Part shown: positions 1 to 6,638 of the stretch, one piece after another
Numbering within the stretch: the stretch's first letter is position 1
Layout of the letters: every line of letters begins with the position of its first letter
The notes under the pieces: generated by a model
What the model was told of the DNA's origin: nothing
Databases searched by the model: none
Seen by the model: the letters and a program-made list of their open reading frames with translations, nothing else
Program-made: the position numbers and the translations under genes
Assembly (NCBI GenBank): GCA_038317685.1
Contig: JBBQBQ010000068.1
Span: forward strand, 1-15,251
Length of the DNA stretch: 15,251 nt
Direction: 5' to 3'
Source: JBBQBQ01 sp038317685
GTDB taxonomy: Bacteria; Desulfobacterota; Desulfuromonadia; Desulfuromonadales; DDH964

Positions 1-722
1 GGGGGGCGGTCGACTACGATGGGGGGCTGCGCGCCAAGTTCGATCTCCCGAATCTCACCGACAGGGTCAATCTGCTCATCGAAAGCGAGGCCGATAATCT
101 CCCCCAGGACAACCGCATCACGACAAAGACCGGGGATACCCTGACCGATACCGTGAACAACAAGGATCTGAATGCCTCACTGCAGATCATCCTGCAAGAG
201 ATGGAACGCTGGGACCTGCGACTGCAACCCGGCCTCAAGCTCAAGCTCCCTCTCGACCCCTTCTTGCGACTCCGCTTCCGTTATCTGAATCCAATTAGTG
301 CAGACTGGCTCACTCGCCTCACCCTGACGCCCGGCTGGTTCAACTCCCGTGGTTGGGAAGCACGTGCCCGCTACGACATCGAGGGAGCAACCGGTGGCGA
401 TAGCCTCTTTCGCTCCAGCTCCGAAGCGGTCTGGCTCCTCGATGAATCGCGCAACCTGGGCCTGACCCAGGCCTTCCTCTTCGCCCATGCCCTCAGCCGC
501 CGGGACCAAATGGCCTACGAAGCGGGCGTCAATTGCGTGATCGATCCGGAATTCCAGGATACCGGCTACTTCGCCAGTGTCCGGTACCGGCGTGATATCT
601 ACGAGGGCTGGGTCTTCATGGAGGTGAAACCGCAGATCCAGTTGATACGGGACGACGACTTCAAGCCCGATGTATCCCTGGCTTTTACCCTTGAAATGCT
701 CTTCGGTCGCCAGTACCAATAG
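1..722 (+). CDS. C-terminal part of a probable outer-membrane beta-barrel protein (5' end outside window)
   Basis: The frame is open from the left edge to a TAG stop at 720-722, so about 239 C-terminal residues are visible and the true start lies upstream. An internal ATG at 153 is not the start, because the coding frame continues unbroken before it. The protein has no recognisable catalytic motif. It shows runs of alternating polar and hydrophobic residues, for example LRLRFRYL and FASVRYRRDIYEGWVFMEV, separated by turn-like stretches rich in D, G and N. This pattern is typical of amphipathic beta strands in an outer-membrane barrel. It ends FGRQYQ rather than with a terminal Phe, so the classical BAM signal is imperfect. 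I do not recognise the family by name and give no function. It is followed by a hairpin that begins in its stop codon and then by a strong terminator, so it is the last gene of its unit. Confidence 0.7.
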   Translation, partial: GAVDYDGGLRAKFDLPNLTDRVNLLIESEADNLPQDNRITTKTGDTLTDTVNNKDLNASLQIILQEMERWDLRLQPGLKLKLPLDPFLRLRFRYLNPISADWLTRLTLTPGWFNSRGWEARARYDIEGATGGDSLFRSSSEAVWLLDESRNLGLTQAFLFAHALSRRDQMAYEAGVNCVIDPEFQDTGYFASVRYRRDIYEGWVFMEVKPQIQLIRDDDFKPDVSLAFTLEMLFGRQYQ

Positions 723-740
723 CCGGCAACGCTTGCCGGC
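722..740 (+). other. Perfect stem-loop immediately after the barrel-protein stop codon
   Basis: An 8-bp perfect stem (GCCGGCAA pairing with TTGCCGGC) closes a 3-nt loop. It starts at the last base of the stop codon. No T tract follows, so it is probably a 3'-end stabilising or pausing structure rather than a complete intrinsic terminator. Confidence 0.5.
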
Positions 741-793
741 CTAACCGAGGTCGAGCCGTAGGCAACCTGCGACTCTTGCCACATGCCGTTCCG

Positions 794-836
794 AAACCAA
801 GAAAGCCGCGGCAACAGCCGCGGCTTTCTTGGTTTT
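794..836. terminator. Bidirectional intrinsic terminator between convergent genes
   Basis: A 19-bp perfect inverted repeat (794-812 with 817-835) encloses an AACA tetraloop. The stem has a GC-rich core (GCCGCGGC) and A/T outer ends, giving TTTT on the + strand and TTT on the minus strand after the stem. It lies between the + strand barrel gene ending at 722 and the minus strand peptidase gene ending at 857, so it can serve both. Confidence 0.9.
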
Positions 837-856
837 ACCGGTTGAATAATCCTCGA

Positions 857-2173
857 TTATTTGACGACGAGCGCCAGCTTGTCGGAGATATTGTTCTGCA
901 GCCAGCTGGCATCCCACCATTCCAGGGGATTCACATGCTGCCCGGCAACCAGGACGTCAAAGTGCAGATGGTCCCCTCCTGCGAGTCCTGTCGCCCCAGT
1001 GTTGCCGATGATCTGTCCCTTGGTGACGGTCTCTCCCGTTTTGACGCTGATCTGGCTCAAATGACCATAGAGGGTCTGCAAACCGAGGCCGTGGTCAATA
1101 ATGACACAATTGCCGTAAATGCCGAAGTCATCGGCATGAATGATCGTCCCGGCGTTGGCCGCCTGAACCGGCGCCCGAGCGACCGAGGCGAGATCGATAC
1201 CGAGATGGGTCTGATGATCGATGACCTGGCCGTTGTGGACATAGGTGCGCCGTTGAGCGAAACTTCCGGGAACGGCGGCGTTACGCTGGCTGAGAAAGAC
1301 TCCTTGCCAGAGGGGACTGGCGCCGGACTGCTGGCCCAAGTCGAGGAGTGTCTGACTGTTCTTGGCACGCAGGTCGCGGTTCACTTTCAGAAAGAGTTCC
1401 AGGGGATCGGTGGTCTCCGGGAAATATTGTTGGAAATCGGGGACGATTTTGTTCTGTAAAAACGACTGGCTGACCTCGATCCGATCGGTCGGGAAGACCC
1501 GCGGATTGATATGAAAGTAGATGCCGGTGGTCCGCTCGTTGCCGGCCAAGTCGACCGTCACCACTTTCGGTACGAAACAGGAAGGGTTCATGTCCCATGG
1601 AAAGGTAAAGAGGGCGACATATTTCCCGGAGGGCTGCCGATAAGCGGGGAAGAAGAGATCCTGTAGCTTGACGCCGGCCGTTTCCACCGCTTCCGATACC
1701 GTGAAGACCACCATTCCCGCTCCCCCCTGATTGAAGTTGTGGTGGGGGGAAAGAATGGCGATCTGCGGCGGTTTGTTGTCGATTTGGAAGGCGAAGGACT
1801 GTTCGGTCACATTCCCCTGGCCGAAGCGGAAATGGCCGTGGTCGACGGCCTGGACCCGAAACTCAACGGGACCTTCTTCGAGGCCGGCTTTGACCGGATC
1901 GACCGTCTCAACGACGACGGCGGTTTCGGCGGGATAGTCGCGGCTGAAAAGTACGGTGCTTTTACCGGACTGCGTAGCAGTGATCTGCACCGTCTTCAGC
2001 CCAACCCCCGCGTCGGTCAGCTTTACCACCAGCGGCCGCTTGGCGGAGAGCGCCCCGCTTGCCGGGGTGACGGCCACCTCGGGAGGGGTGGTGTCGCGAA
2101 GCAGGATGGCGCCGATGACGAGTACTGCCAGAAGGAACGAAAAGAACAGTAGGCGTTTGAGCTTTTTCTTCAA
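857..2173 (-). CDS. Membrane-anchored M23 (LytM-type) metallopeptidase with Ig-like region
   Basis: This is a predicted zinc endopeptidase that would cleave peptide cross-bridges of peptidoglycan in the periplasm. With a TTG start at 2173 the protein has 438 residues. It has a basic N-terminus (MKKKLKRLL) and one membrane anchor at about 8-25. Two Ig-like stretches follow, starting near residues 29 and 134, each opened by a PP motif. A linker leads to the M23 domain at about 315-420. The full M23 set is visible: H323 and D327 (HLGID), H371 (YGHLS), and H402 and H404 (HLHFD). All metal ligands and catalytic histidines are intact, so it is probably active rather than an EnvC/NlpD-like degenerate activator. 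The frame could be extended to 2347, but TTG at 2173 has GGAGG seven bases upstream and begins a textbook signal anchor, whereas the extension reads like non-coding sequence. It is monocistronic and diverges from the histidine kinase. Confidence 0.9.
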   Translation of the reverse strand: MKKKLKRLLFFSFLLAVLVIGAILLRDTTPPEVAVTPASGALSAKRPLVVKLTDAGVGLKTVQITATQSGKSTVLFSRDYPAETAVVVETVDPVKAGLEEGPVEFRVQAVDHGHFRFGQGNVTEQSFAFQIDNKPPQIAILSPHHNFNQGGAGMVVFTVSEAVETAGVKLQDLFFPAYRQPSGKYVALFTFPWDMNPSCFVPKVVTVDLAGNERTTGIYFHINPRVFPTDRIEVSQSFLQNKIVPDFQQYFPETTDPLELFLKVNRDLRAKNSQTLLDLGQQSGASPLWQGVFLSQRNAAVPGSFAQRRTYVHNGQVIDHQTHLGIDLASVARAPVQAANAGTIIHADDFGIYGNCVIIDHGLGLQTLYGHLSQISVKTGETVTKGQIIGNTGATGLAGGDHLHFDVLVAGQHVNPLEWWDASWLQNNISDKLALVVK

Positions 2174-2180
2174 GGAACAA

Positions 2181-2185
2181 CCTCC
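2181..2185 (-). promoter_or_regulatory. Ribosome binding site deciding a TTG start for the M23 peptidase
   Basis: GGAGG on the minus strand lies 7 nt before TTG at 2173. It is the best ribosome-binding signal in this leader, and the signal anchor starts immediately after it. This supports the TTG start over upstream ATG codons. Confidence 0.75.
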
Positions 2186-2246
2186 GGGAAAGACAAACCG
2201 GAGGCCGATAGCCGGTCTCCGATTTGGTGAATATGAGCGCAACCGG

Positions 2247-2275
2247 ACCATACCATGAAATAGCTTCCGGGACAA
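2247..2275 (-). promoter_or_regulatory. Candidate sigma70-type promoter of the M23 peptidase gene
   Basis: On the minus strand, TTGTCC (2275-2270) is separated by 17 bp from TATGGT (2252-2247). Transcription would start near 2240, giving a leader of about 65 nt to the TTG start. The location inside the extended open frame is a further argument that the coding region starts at 2173. Confidence 0.4.
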
Positions 2276-2333
2276 TGGCAGAAAGCCCGGCAGTCCCTCG
2301 CAGGAGCAATGGGCGAAAAAAATAATTGTCGGC

Positions 2334-2362
2334 TTGCAATAGCCCACAGAAAAAGTTAAATT
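2334..2362 (+). promoter_or_regulatory. Candidate sigma70-type promoter of the heme-sensor kinase gene
   Basis: TTGCAA (2334-2339) is followed after 17 bp by TAAATT (2357-2362), within an AT-rich stretch in otherwise GC-rich DNA. The start would fall near 2369, about 27 nt before the kinase ATG. Confidence 0.45.
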
Positions 2363-2395
2363 ACATTAATTTCAAACCATGAGAAGAAGGTCCCC

Positions 2396-4060
2396 ATGCG
2401 GATGGCACTGATCACCAAATTTACGCTTGTCACAAGTACCGTTCTGGCCCTTGCAATGGGCCTGTTCGCTTTCTTCAGTATCCAGGCTCTGGAAAGGATC
2501 AGCGTCGCCGAAGCCATCAAGGATGTCGACAACCTCAGCGAAACCATTCTGAGTACCACCTATCACCAGATGCTGGCCGACAACCGGACCGGAGTCTACC
2601 AGACCATCGCCGAAGTTGGCACTCAAGCGGCGGTTCGTCACATTCGTCTGATCAATAAAGACGGCATGATCCGCTATTCGACCAATCAATCTGAAATCGG
2701 GACCCAGGTCGACAAATCGACAGAAGCCTGCAATATGTGCCATGGACAGGAAGCAGTAACTCCACTGGTGCAAGCTTCATCCATGAGCCGCAGCCGCCGT
2801 TTTGTCGATGGCGGAGGTGAGGAAGTCATGGGGATGGCGCGAGGAATCTACAACCAGCTCTCCTGTGCTGCCGCTTGCCATGTCCACCCGCGGGGAGCGC
2901 GGCTGCTGGGGGTTTTGGATGTGACGGTATCGCTGGCCGAAATGAATAGCCAGATTGCCGCCTTTCGCCGCAATATGGCGCTGGCCACCTTGGGTCTGCT
3001 GGCGGTGCTAACCCTTACCCTCACCTTCCTGACTCGCCGACTGGTGCATCGGCCGGTGCGTCAATTGCTTCATCATACCCGGCAACTCGCACGCGGGGAG
3101 ATGAGCGGGCGCATCGAAAATGTCCCCCGGGACGAGTTGGGGGAATTAGAGGAGGCCTTCAATGACATGACCTCCAGTCTGCGACGAGTCCAGGGAGAAC
3201 TGCGGAGCCTGGCCAGTTCTCTGGAGGTCAAGGTCGAAGAACGGACCCACCAGGTCCAGGCGATTCAAGGACGGCTGGCCCGTTCGGAAAAGCTCGCCTC
3301 CCTCGGCGAATTGGTGGCCGGGATTGCCCATGAGATCAATAACCCCCTCACCGGCATCCTGGTCTTCTCTTCCCTGGCGCTGGAAAATCCACGACTGCAC
3401 CCGGCGCTGCGCGAAGATTTGGAAACGATCTCCCGGGAGACCCAGCGTTGTGCCGGGATTGTGCGCCGACTCCTGGAGTTTTCCCGAGAGGCAAAGCCCG
3501 AGAAGAAACCCGAATCCGTCAATCGAATCCTCGACAAAACCCTGCGTTTTCTAGAGAATCAGGCGGCCTTTCAAAATGTCCGCATCGTTCGCCATTTCGG
3601 CACCAACCTGCCCCTGATTCCGGTCGATGTCAATCAGCTCAAACAGGTCTGTATGAATATCCTCATCAACGCCGCCCAGGCCATGCCCGGGGGAGGGGAA
3701 TTGACCCTCAGCACCGGTTTTGACGTGGTTAAACGGCAGGTATTCGCGAGCATCCGCGATACGGGGTGCGGCATTCCGGAAGAAAACCTTAAACGCATTT
3801 TCGATCCCTTCTTCACCTCCAAGGAACAAGATGGGACCGGCCTGGGGTTGTCAGTATCCTTTGGCATCATTGAAAACCACGGCGGGACCATTGAGGTGGA
3901 CAGCGTAGTTGGAGAAGGCTCGACCTTTACCGTTGTCCTTCCGATGGAATCGGTGGAGATGGAATCGGTGGAGGGTGGTTCGGTGGAGGGTGGTTCGAAA
4001 CTCCCGGCACGGGACTGGCAGATGTCAGGAGAGGCCGTGGGAGATGGGCCCAACCTTTGA
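2396..4060 (+). CDS. Membrane sensor histidine kinase with periplasmic c-type heme domain
   Basis: This 554-residue protein is a redox- or ligand-responsive histidine kinase. Domains in order: TM1 at about 7-28; a periplasmic domain at 30-190 with a CNMCH heme motif (112-116) and a second, unusual C-x3-CH motif (C157, C161, H162); TM2 at about 193-212; HAMP at 212-265; a coiled coil around 265-300; HisKA with phospho-acceptor H312 (AHEINNP); and HATPase_c with N box 421-428 (NILINAAQ), G1 DTGCGI 455-460 and G2 GTGLGLS 480-486. All catalytic motifs are intact. The ATG at 2396 has an AGAAGG-type RBS 5 nt upstream; ATG 2402 is an alternative. The tail after residue 517 contains four near-repeats of 5 residues encoded by 15-bp DNA repeats. 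It converges with the NtrC-type regulator, its probable partner. The same heme-sensor domain recurs in the protein at 10100. Confidence 0.92.
   Translation: MRMALITKFTLVTSTVLALAMGLFAFFSIQALERISVAEAIKDVDNLSETILSTTYHQMLADNRTGVYQTIAEVGTQAAVRHIRLINKDGMIRYSTNQSEIGTQVDKSTEACNMCHGQEAVTPLVQASSMSRSRRFVDGGGEEVMGMARGIYNQLSCAAACHVHPRGARLLGVLDVTVSLAEMNSQIAAFRRNMALATLGLLAVLTLTLTFLTRRLVHRPVRQLLHHTRQLARGEMSGRIENVPRDELGELEEAFNDMTSSLRRVQGELRSLASSLEVKVEERTHQVQAIQGRLARSEKLASLGELVAGIAHEINNPLTGILVFSSLALENPRLHPALREDLETISRETQRCAGIVRRLLEFSREAKPEKKPESVNRILDKTLRFLENQAAFQNVRIVRHFGTNLPLIPVDVNQLKQVCMNILINAAQAMPGGGELTLSTGFDVVKRQVFASIRDTGCGIPEENLKRIFDPFFTSKEQDGTGLGLSVSFGIIENHGGTIEVDSVVGEGSTFTVVLPMESVEMESVEGGSVEGGSKLPARDWQMSGEAVGDGPNL
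3944..4003 (+). repeat. Four 15-bp tandem units in the kinase 3' end
   Basis: Units begin at 3944, 3959, 3974 and 3989. The first two are identical (ATGGAATCGGTGGAG). The third keeps the TCGGTGGAG half with GGTGGT replacing the first six bases. The fourth matches the third for 9 bp. The 15-bp period keeps the reading frame, giving MESVE MESVE GGSVE GGS just after the ATPase domain. Confidence 0.85.
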
Positions 4061-4075
4061 CGGACCGGCGGTCGG

Positions 4076-4105
4076 TGAGGAAGGCTTATGCTGAGGAAGG
4101 TTTAT
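4076..4105. repeat. 14-bp direct repeat at the kinase/regulator convergent junction
   Basis: TGAGGAAGGCTTAT (4076-4089) and TGAGGAAGGTTTAT (4092-4105) differ at one base. The second copy overlaps the TAA stop codon of the minus-strand regulator. No clear intrinsic terminator is visible in the 41-bp gap between the two genes. Confidence 0.6.
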
Positions 4106-5523
4106 AAATCCTGCTCAGCGAAACGCTGACGGGCGGAAAGCCCCTGCTTTTTGAGAAGGGCCTGAAAGTTGGGCCTTAACATTCCGACTTCTTCGGCGGC
4201 CCGCGTCACGTTCCAGTCGTTGCGACGCAGAGCGTCGAGGACGAAAGCCCGTTCAATCGTTTCCACCGCATGCTCGCGGAGCAGGCGTTTGCGCTCCTTG
4301 AGCTCCTCCATGGTCTGAGGGACCTGGTCGGGACTAGCCCTATTGCCTTCTTCCGAAACCTGCAGCTCAAGATCGAGGCACTGAATGACATCCTCTTCGG
4401 CGAGGACCGAGGCGCGTTCGATGAGATTCTCCAACTCCCTGACATTACCTGGGAATTGGTAGTTTTCCAACAATTCCAGAGCATCTGGGGCAACCCCACG
4501 CAATTCCTTCCCCAACTCCTCCGAAAATTTCCTTAGGAAATGTCCGATCAAGAGCCGCAAATCGCCCTTGCGCTCCCTTAAAGGGGGTAGGTCGATCGGA
4601 ATGATGTTGAGGCGGAAATAGAGATCTTCGCGAAAGGTGCCGGCCGCCACCATCGCCTTGAGATTGGCGTTGGTGGCCCCGACCAAGCGGATATCGATCG
4701 GCTGGGGTTGGGTGCCGCCGATCGGCTGCACCAGGCGTTCCTGAAGGACGCGCAGCAGTTTGGCCTGGGTGGTGAGGCTGAGGTTGGAAATTTCGTCGAG
4801 GAACAGGGTCCCGCCGTCTGCCACCTTGAAGAGCCCGGTCTTGGTTTGCACGGCCCCGGTAAATGACCCTTTGACATGACCGAAGAGTTCGCTTTCGAGG
4901 AGATTTTCGGCGAGGGCGGTGCAGTCGACGGCGACGAAAGGGGCATTACGGCGAAGGCTGTTGCGGTGGATAGCCTGCGCCACCAGTTCCTTGCCGGTTC
5001 CGCTTTCACCATTGATCAGGACCGTACTATCGGTCGGCGCCACCTGCATGATGCGCCGGTAAATTCTTTGCATTTCACGGCTTTCGCCGATAAAGCCGTC
5101 GAAGCCGTGGTGTTCCTTCAGCTCTCGATGAAGGAAGACATCGTCGAGGAGGACCGCCTTCCGATCGAGAGCGTTGCGGACTTTTTCGGTGATAACCTCG
5201 GGGGTGAATGGTTTGGCGAGGTAATCGACGGCCCCGTTTCTCATCGCTTCAACTGCGGTATCCACGGTGGAATAACCGGTGATCATGATGATCGGCACTG
5301 CCGGGTGCAGAATGCGAACCTGCCTGAGAACCTCAAGGCCGCTCATCCCGGGCATCTTGAGGTCGGTGATGACCAGGGCGAAATCCTTCTGGTTCATCCG
5401 TTCCAAACCAAGATAACCGCTTGGTGAGGTGGTCACGGCGAAGTTTCGCGCCGTGAGGATGCGACGCAGCCCTTCCCGTATAACCTCGTCGTCATCGATG
5501 ACTAGAATGTGAGGCGATTCCAT
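4102..5523 (-). CDS. NtrC-family sigma54-dependent response regulator
   Basis: This is a 473-residue bacterial enhancer-binding protein that, when phosphorylated, remodels the sigma54 holoenzyme. Receiver domain 1-120: acidic pocket D10-D12, phosphoacceptor D54 (VITDLKMPG), T82 and K104. AAA+ domain about 143-375: Walker A GESGTGKE 172-179, Walker B LFLDE 240-244, and FRLN/PPLRER near 303-318. The sigma54-contact loop reads GSFTGA (219-224) instead of the usual GAFTGA. A Fis-type helix-turn-helix lies at about 438-459. The frame is open to 5583, but ATG 5523 starts exactly at the receiver and has GAGGAG 7 nt upstream. It converges with the heme-sensor kinase and is divergent from the sigma54-promoter operon at 5905, so it is the obvious candidate to link the two. 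Confidence 0.93.
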   Translation of the reverse strand: MESPHILVIDDDEVIREGLRRILTARNFAVTTSPSGYLGLERMNQKDFALVITDLKMPGMSGLEVLRQVRILHPAVPIIMITGYSTVDTAVEAMRNGAVDYLAKPFTPEVITEKVRNALDRKAVLLDDVFLHRELKEHHGFDGFIGESREMQRIYRRIMQVAPTDSTVLINGESGTGKELVAQAIHRNSLRRNAPFVAVDCTALAENLLESELFGHVKGSFTGAVQTKTGLFKVADGGTLFLDEISNLSLTTQAKLLRVLQERLVQPIGGTQPQPIDIRLVGATNANLKAMVAAGTFREDLYFRLNIIPIDLPPLRERKGDLRLLIGHFLRKFSEELGKELRGVAPDALELLENYQFPGNVRELENLIERASVLAEEDVIQCLDLELQVSEEGNRASPDQVPQTMEELKERKRLLREHAVETIERAFVLDALRRNDWNVTRAAEEVGMLRPNFQALLKKQGLSARQRFAEQDL

Positions 5524-5530
5524 TGCCGGA

Positions 5531-5536
5531 CTCCTC
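5531..5536 (-). promoter_or_regulatory. Ribosome binding site deciding the response-regulator start
   Basis: GAGGAG on the minus strand lies 7 nt before ATG 5523. It selects this start over the in-frame ATG at 5583, which would add 20 residues before the receiver fold. Confidence 0.75.
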
Positions 5537-5635
5537 GGAATTAAAAACGATTCATAATATCCCTCATAAAGCCCCCGAGTCAAGTCCTTCTCAGGAAATC
5601 TTCTACCGTTAAATTTTTCACAATTGTATGAATCA

Positions 5636-5641
5636 ATTATA
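5636..5641 (-). promoter_or_regulatory. Candidate -10 element of the response-regulator gene
   Basis: A perfect TATAAT lies on the minus strand, but no good -35 hexamer occurs 16-18 bp upstream, so an activator or another sigma factor may help. The 19-bp TGTAT-N9-ATACA inverted repeat at 5625-5643 overlaps it and could be an operator. Confidence 0.35.
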
Positions 5642-5840
5642 CACCCCCGTTATTTAATAAAATCCGTTTAATTTCGGAGACTTTCCTGGTTTCGGTTGGG
5701 TTCTTTAGGCAAGGATCGCGGTTTGCCGCATGTTCCCAACATACTACGGGAATCTGGCCGGGGCCGCCAGGAGTTTGGTCCCCCACAAGAAAAGCCTTTG
5801 GTTTCGATATGTTAAATAATTTAAATAAAAAATATTAATG

Positions 5841-5857
5841 TTGGTACGGTGACTGCA
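5841..5857 (+). promoter_or_regulatory. Sigma54 (-24/-12) promoter of the respiratory operon
   Basis: TTGGTACG-N5-TGCA has the invariant GG (5843-5844) and GC (5855-5856) separated by exactly 10 bp. It matches TGGCAC-N5-TTGC at most positions. The start is expected near 5868, leaving a leader of about 37 nt with AAAGGAG before ATG 5905. Orientation toward the operon and an adjacent sigma54 activator gene support the call. Confidence 0.72.
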
Positions 5858-5904
5858 TTATCTCTGGGCGTAAGGAAACAACTTTAGGGAAAGGAGCATG
5901 AGTT

Positions 5905-6147
5905 ATGAAAAAGCTGATATTGCAGGGAGCGCTGACGTTCGGGGTTGCTGGTACCGCCTTGGCCGCCGGTGCGGTGGAAAGTGGGGGTGGTGGACTGATG
6001 ATCGCTCTCTTCCTCGGGTTTGTCGCCGTTATCGTTGTTTTTCAGACGATTCCTAGCCTGATCCTCTTCTTCCTGGTGGTTCGAGAACTGCTGACCGGCC
6101 GGCCGCGAACGGCGGCGAGGGTTGTGAAACGGGATGAGGTAGGCTGA
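5905..6147 (+). CDS. Small membrane protein, paralog of the 6639 product
   Basis: This is an 80-residue protein with a signal-like N-terminus (possible cleavage after ALA, residue 20), a glycine-rich stretch (ESGGGG), one long hydrophobic helix at about 31-60 and a short basic tail. The helix ends FQTIPSLILFF. The same Q-x-IPSL pattern at the same place in the 6639 product shows the two are paralogs. RBS AAAGGAG lies 8 nt before the ATG. It is the first gene after the sigma54 promoter. It is likely an accessory subunit or assembly helper of the cytochrome/HybA/HybB-like complex encoded downstream; that is inferred from operon position only, and I do not recognise a named family. Confidence 0.8.
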   Translation: MKKLILQGALTFGVAGTALAAGAVESGGGGLMIALFLGFVAVIVVFQTIPSLILFFLVVRELLTGRPRTAARVVKRDEVG

Positions 6148-6180
6148 GATCGATCCGGTAAGACTGGCAACGGAATTCAG

Positions 6181-6185
6181 GGAGG
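6181..6185 (+). promoter_or_regulatory. Ribosome binding site deciding a GTG start
   Basis: GGAGG lies 6 nt before GTG 6192. The nearby ATG at 6190 runs straight into TGA out of frame, so GTG is the start of the pseudo-receiver gene. Confidence 0.7.
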
Positions 6186-6191
6186 CGCGAT

Positions 6192-6593
6192 GTGATCCGC
6201 AGACTACTCATTGCCGACAAAGACCTGGAGTCCAGAAGACGGCTGGCCAATCTCTTCATCGAGTCCGGCTACCACGTGACGGTCACCGATTCGGCAGCAA
6301 ACGCTCTTTACGATGTTATTAAGAACACCGCCCAAGTGGTTATTTTGAGCAGTGAATTCGACGAGGTCCGGGCTGCCGACCTGATCCCGTTGCTCAAGAG
6401 GTGCAACCCTCACCTGACCGTCATCCTCGTCACCGGCGAACTTTCCCTTCCCCTGGTCCGGCGGCTGCGCCGGGAAGGGGTCTTCTACCACGCTCTAAAG
6501 CCCGTCAAGCCGGAGGATGGGCAAGAAATACTGGAGGCAGTCCGCTGTGCTTTTGAAAGTCTGGTTCTTCAGGAATCGCGACGGCCCGCCTGA
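6192..6593 (+). CDS. Stand-alone receiver-like protein lacking the phosphoacceptor aspartate
   Basis: This 133-residue single-domain protein has the CheY-like fold pattern: beta1 LLIADKD (5-11), beta3 VVILSSEF (49-56), beta4 VILVTGEL (77-84) and beta5 HALKP (100-104). The conserved switch Thr (T81) and Lys (K103) are present, and acidic residues remain after beta1 (D9, D11). The position that normally holds the phosphorylated Asp at the end of beta3 is Ser (S53), with S54-E55 after it. It is therefore probably not phosphorylated in the usual way and would act as a pseudo-receiver or protein-interaction module. It starts at GTG with GGAGG 6 nt upstream. It lies between two paralogous membrane-protein genes in the respiratory operon, an odd place for a soluble signalling domain. 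Confidence 0.85.
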   Translation: MIRRLLIADKDLESRRRLANLFIESGYHVTVTDSAANALYDVIKNTAQVVILSSEFDEVRAADLIPLLKRCNPHLTVILVTGELSLPLVRRLRREGVFYHALKPVKPEDGQEILEAVRCAFESLVLQESRRPA

Positions 6594-6638
6594 AACGCGC
6601 GCCGTAACATCATTCAACCCAGGAAAAAGGAGGCTGTC

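Larger units (their letters stand above)
5524..5904. other. Divergent intergenic regulatory region (381 bp)
   Basis: No convincing gene is present. From left to right it holds the regulator's leader with a minus-strand TATAAT (5636-5641) overlapped by a TGTAT-N9-ATACA dyad (5625-5643). A dyad-rich GC stretch follows at about 5695-5770: GCGG-TTTG-CCGC at 5718-5729, TTCCC-N10-GGGAA at 5733-5752, and CTGGC-N7-GCCAG at 5754-5770. Then comes a strongly AT-rich, probably bent stretch (5806-5840), and finally the -24/-12 promoter of the 5905 operon. This order (sites, AT-rich spacer, sigma54 promoter) is the usual layout for enhancer-dependent transcription. Confidence 0.6.

Noticed and set aside
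776..1459. 227-codon + strand frame opposite the M23 peptidase
   Set aside because: It begins inside the terminator hairpin region and mirrors the conserved peptidase domain; no ribosome-binding site was seen.
2174..2347. N-terminal extension of the M23 peptidase to ATG 2347
   Set aside because: The extension spans a plausible promoter and the RBS for TTG 2173, and would bury the signal anchor 58 residues inside the protein.
5730..5819. 29-codon + strand frame in the intergenic region before the operon
   Set aside because: No ribosome-binding site, and it ends in the AT-rich spacer upstream of the -24/-12 promoter, so it would lie outside the operon transcript.
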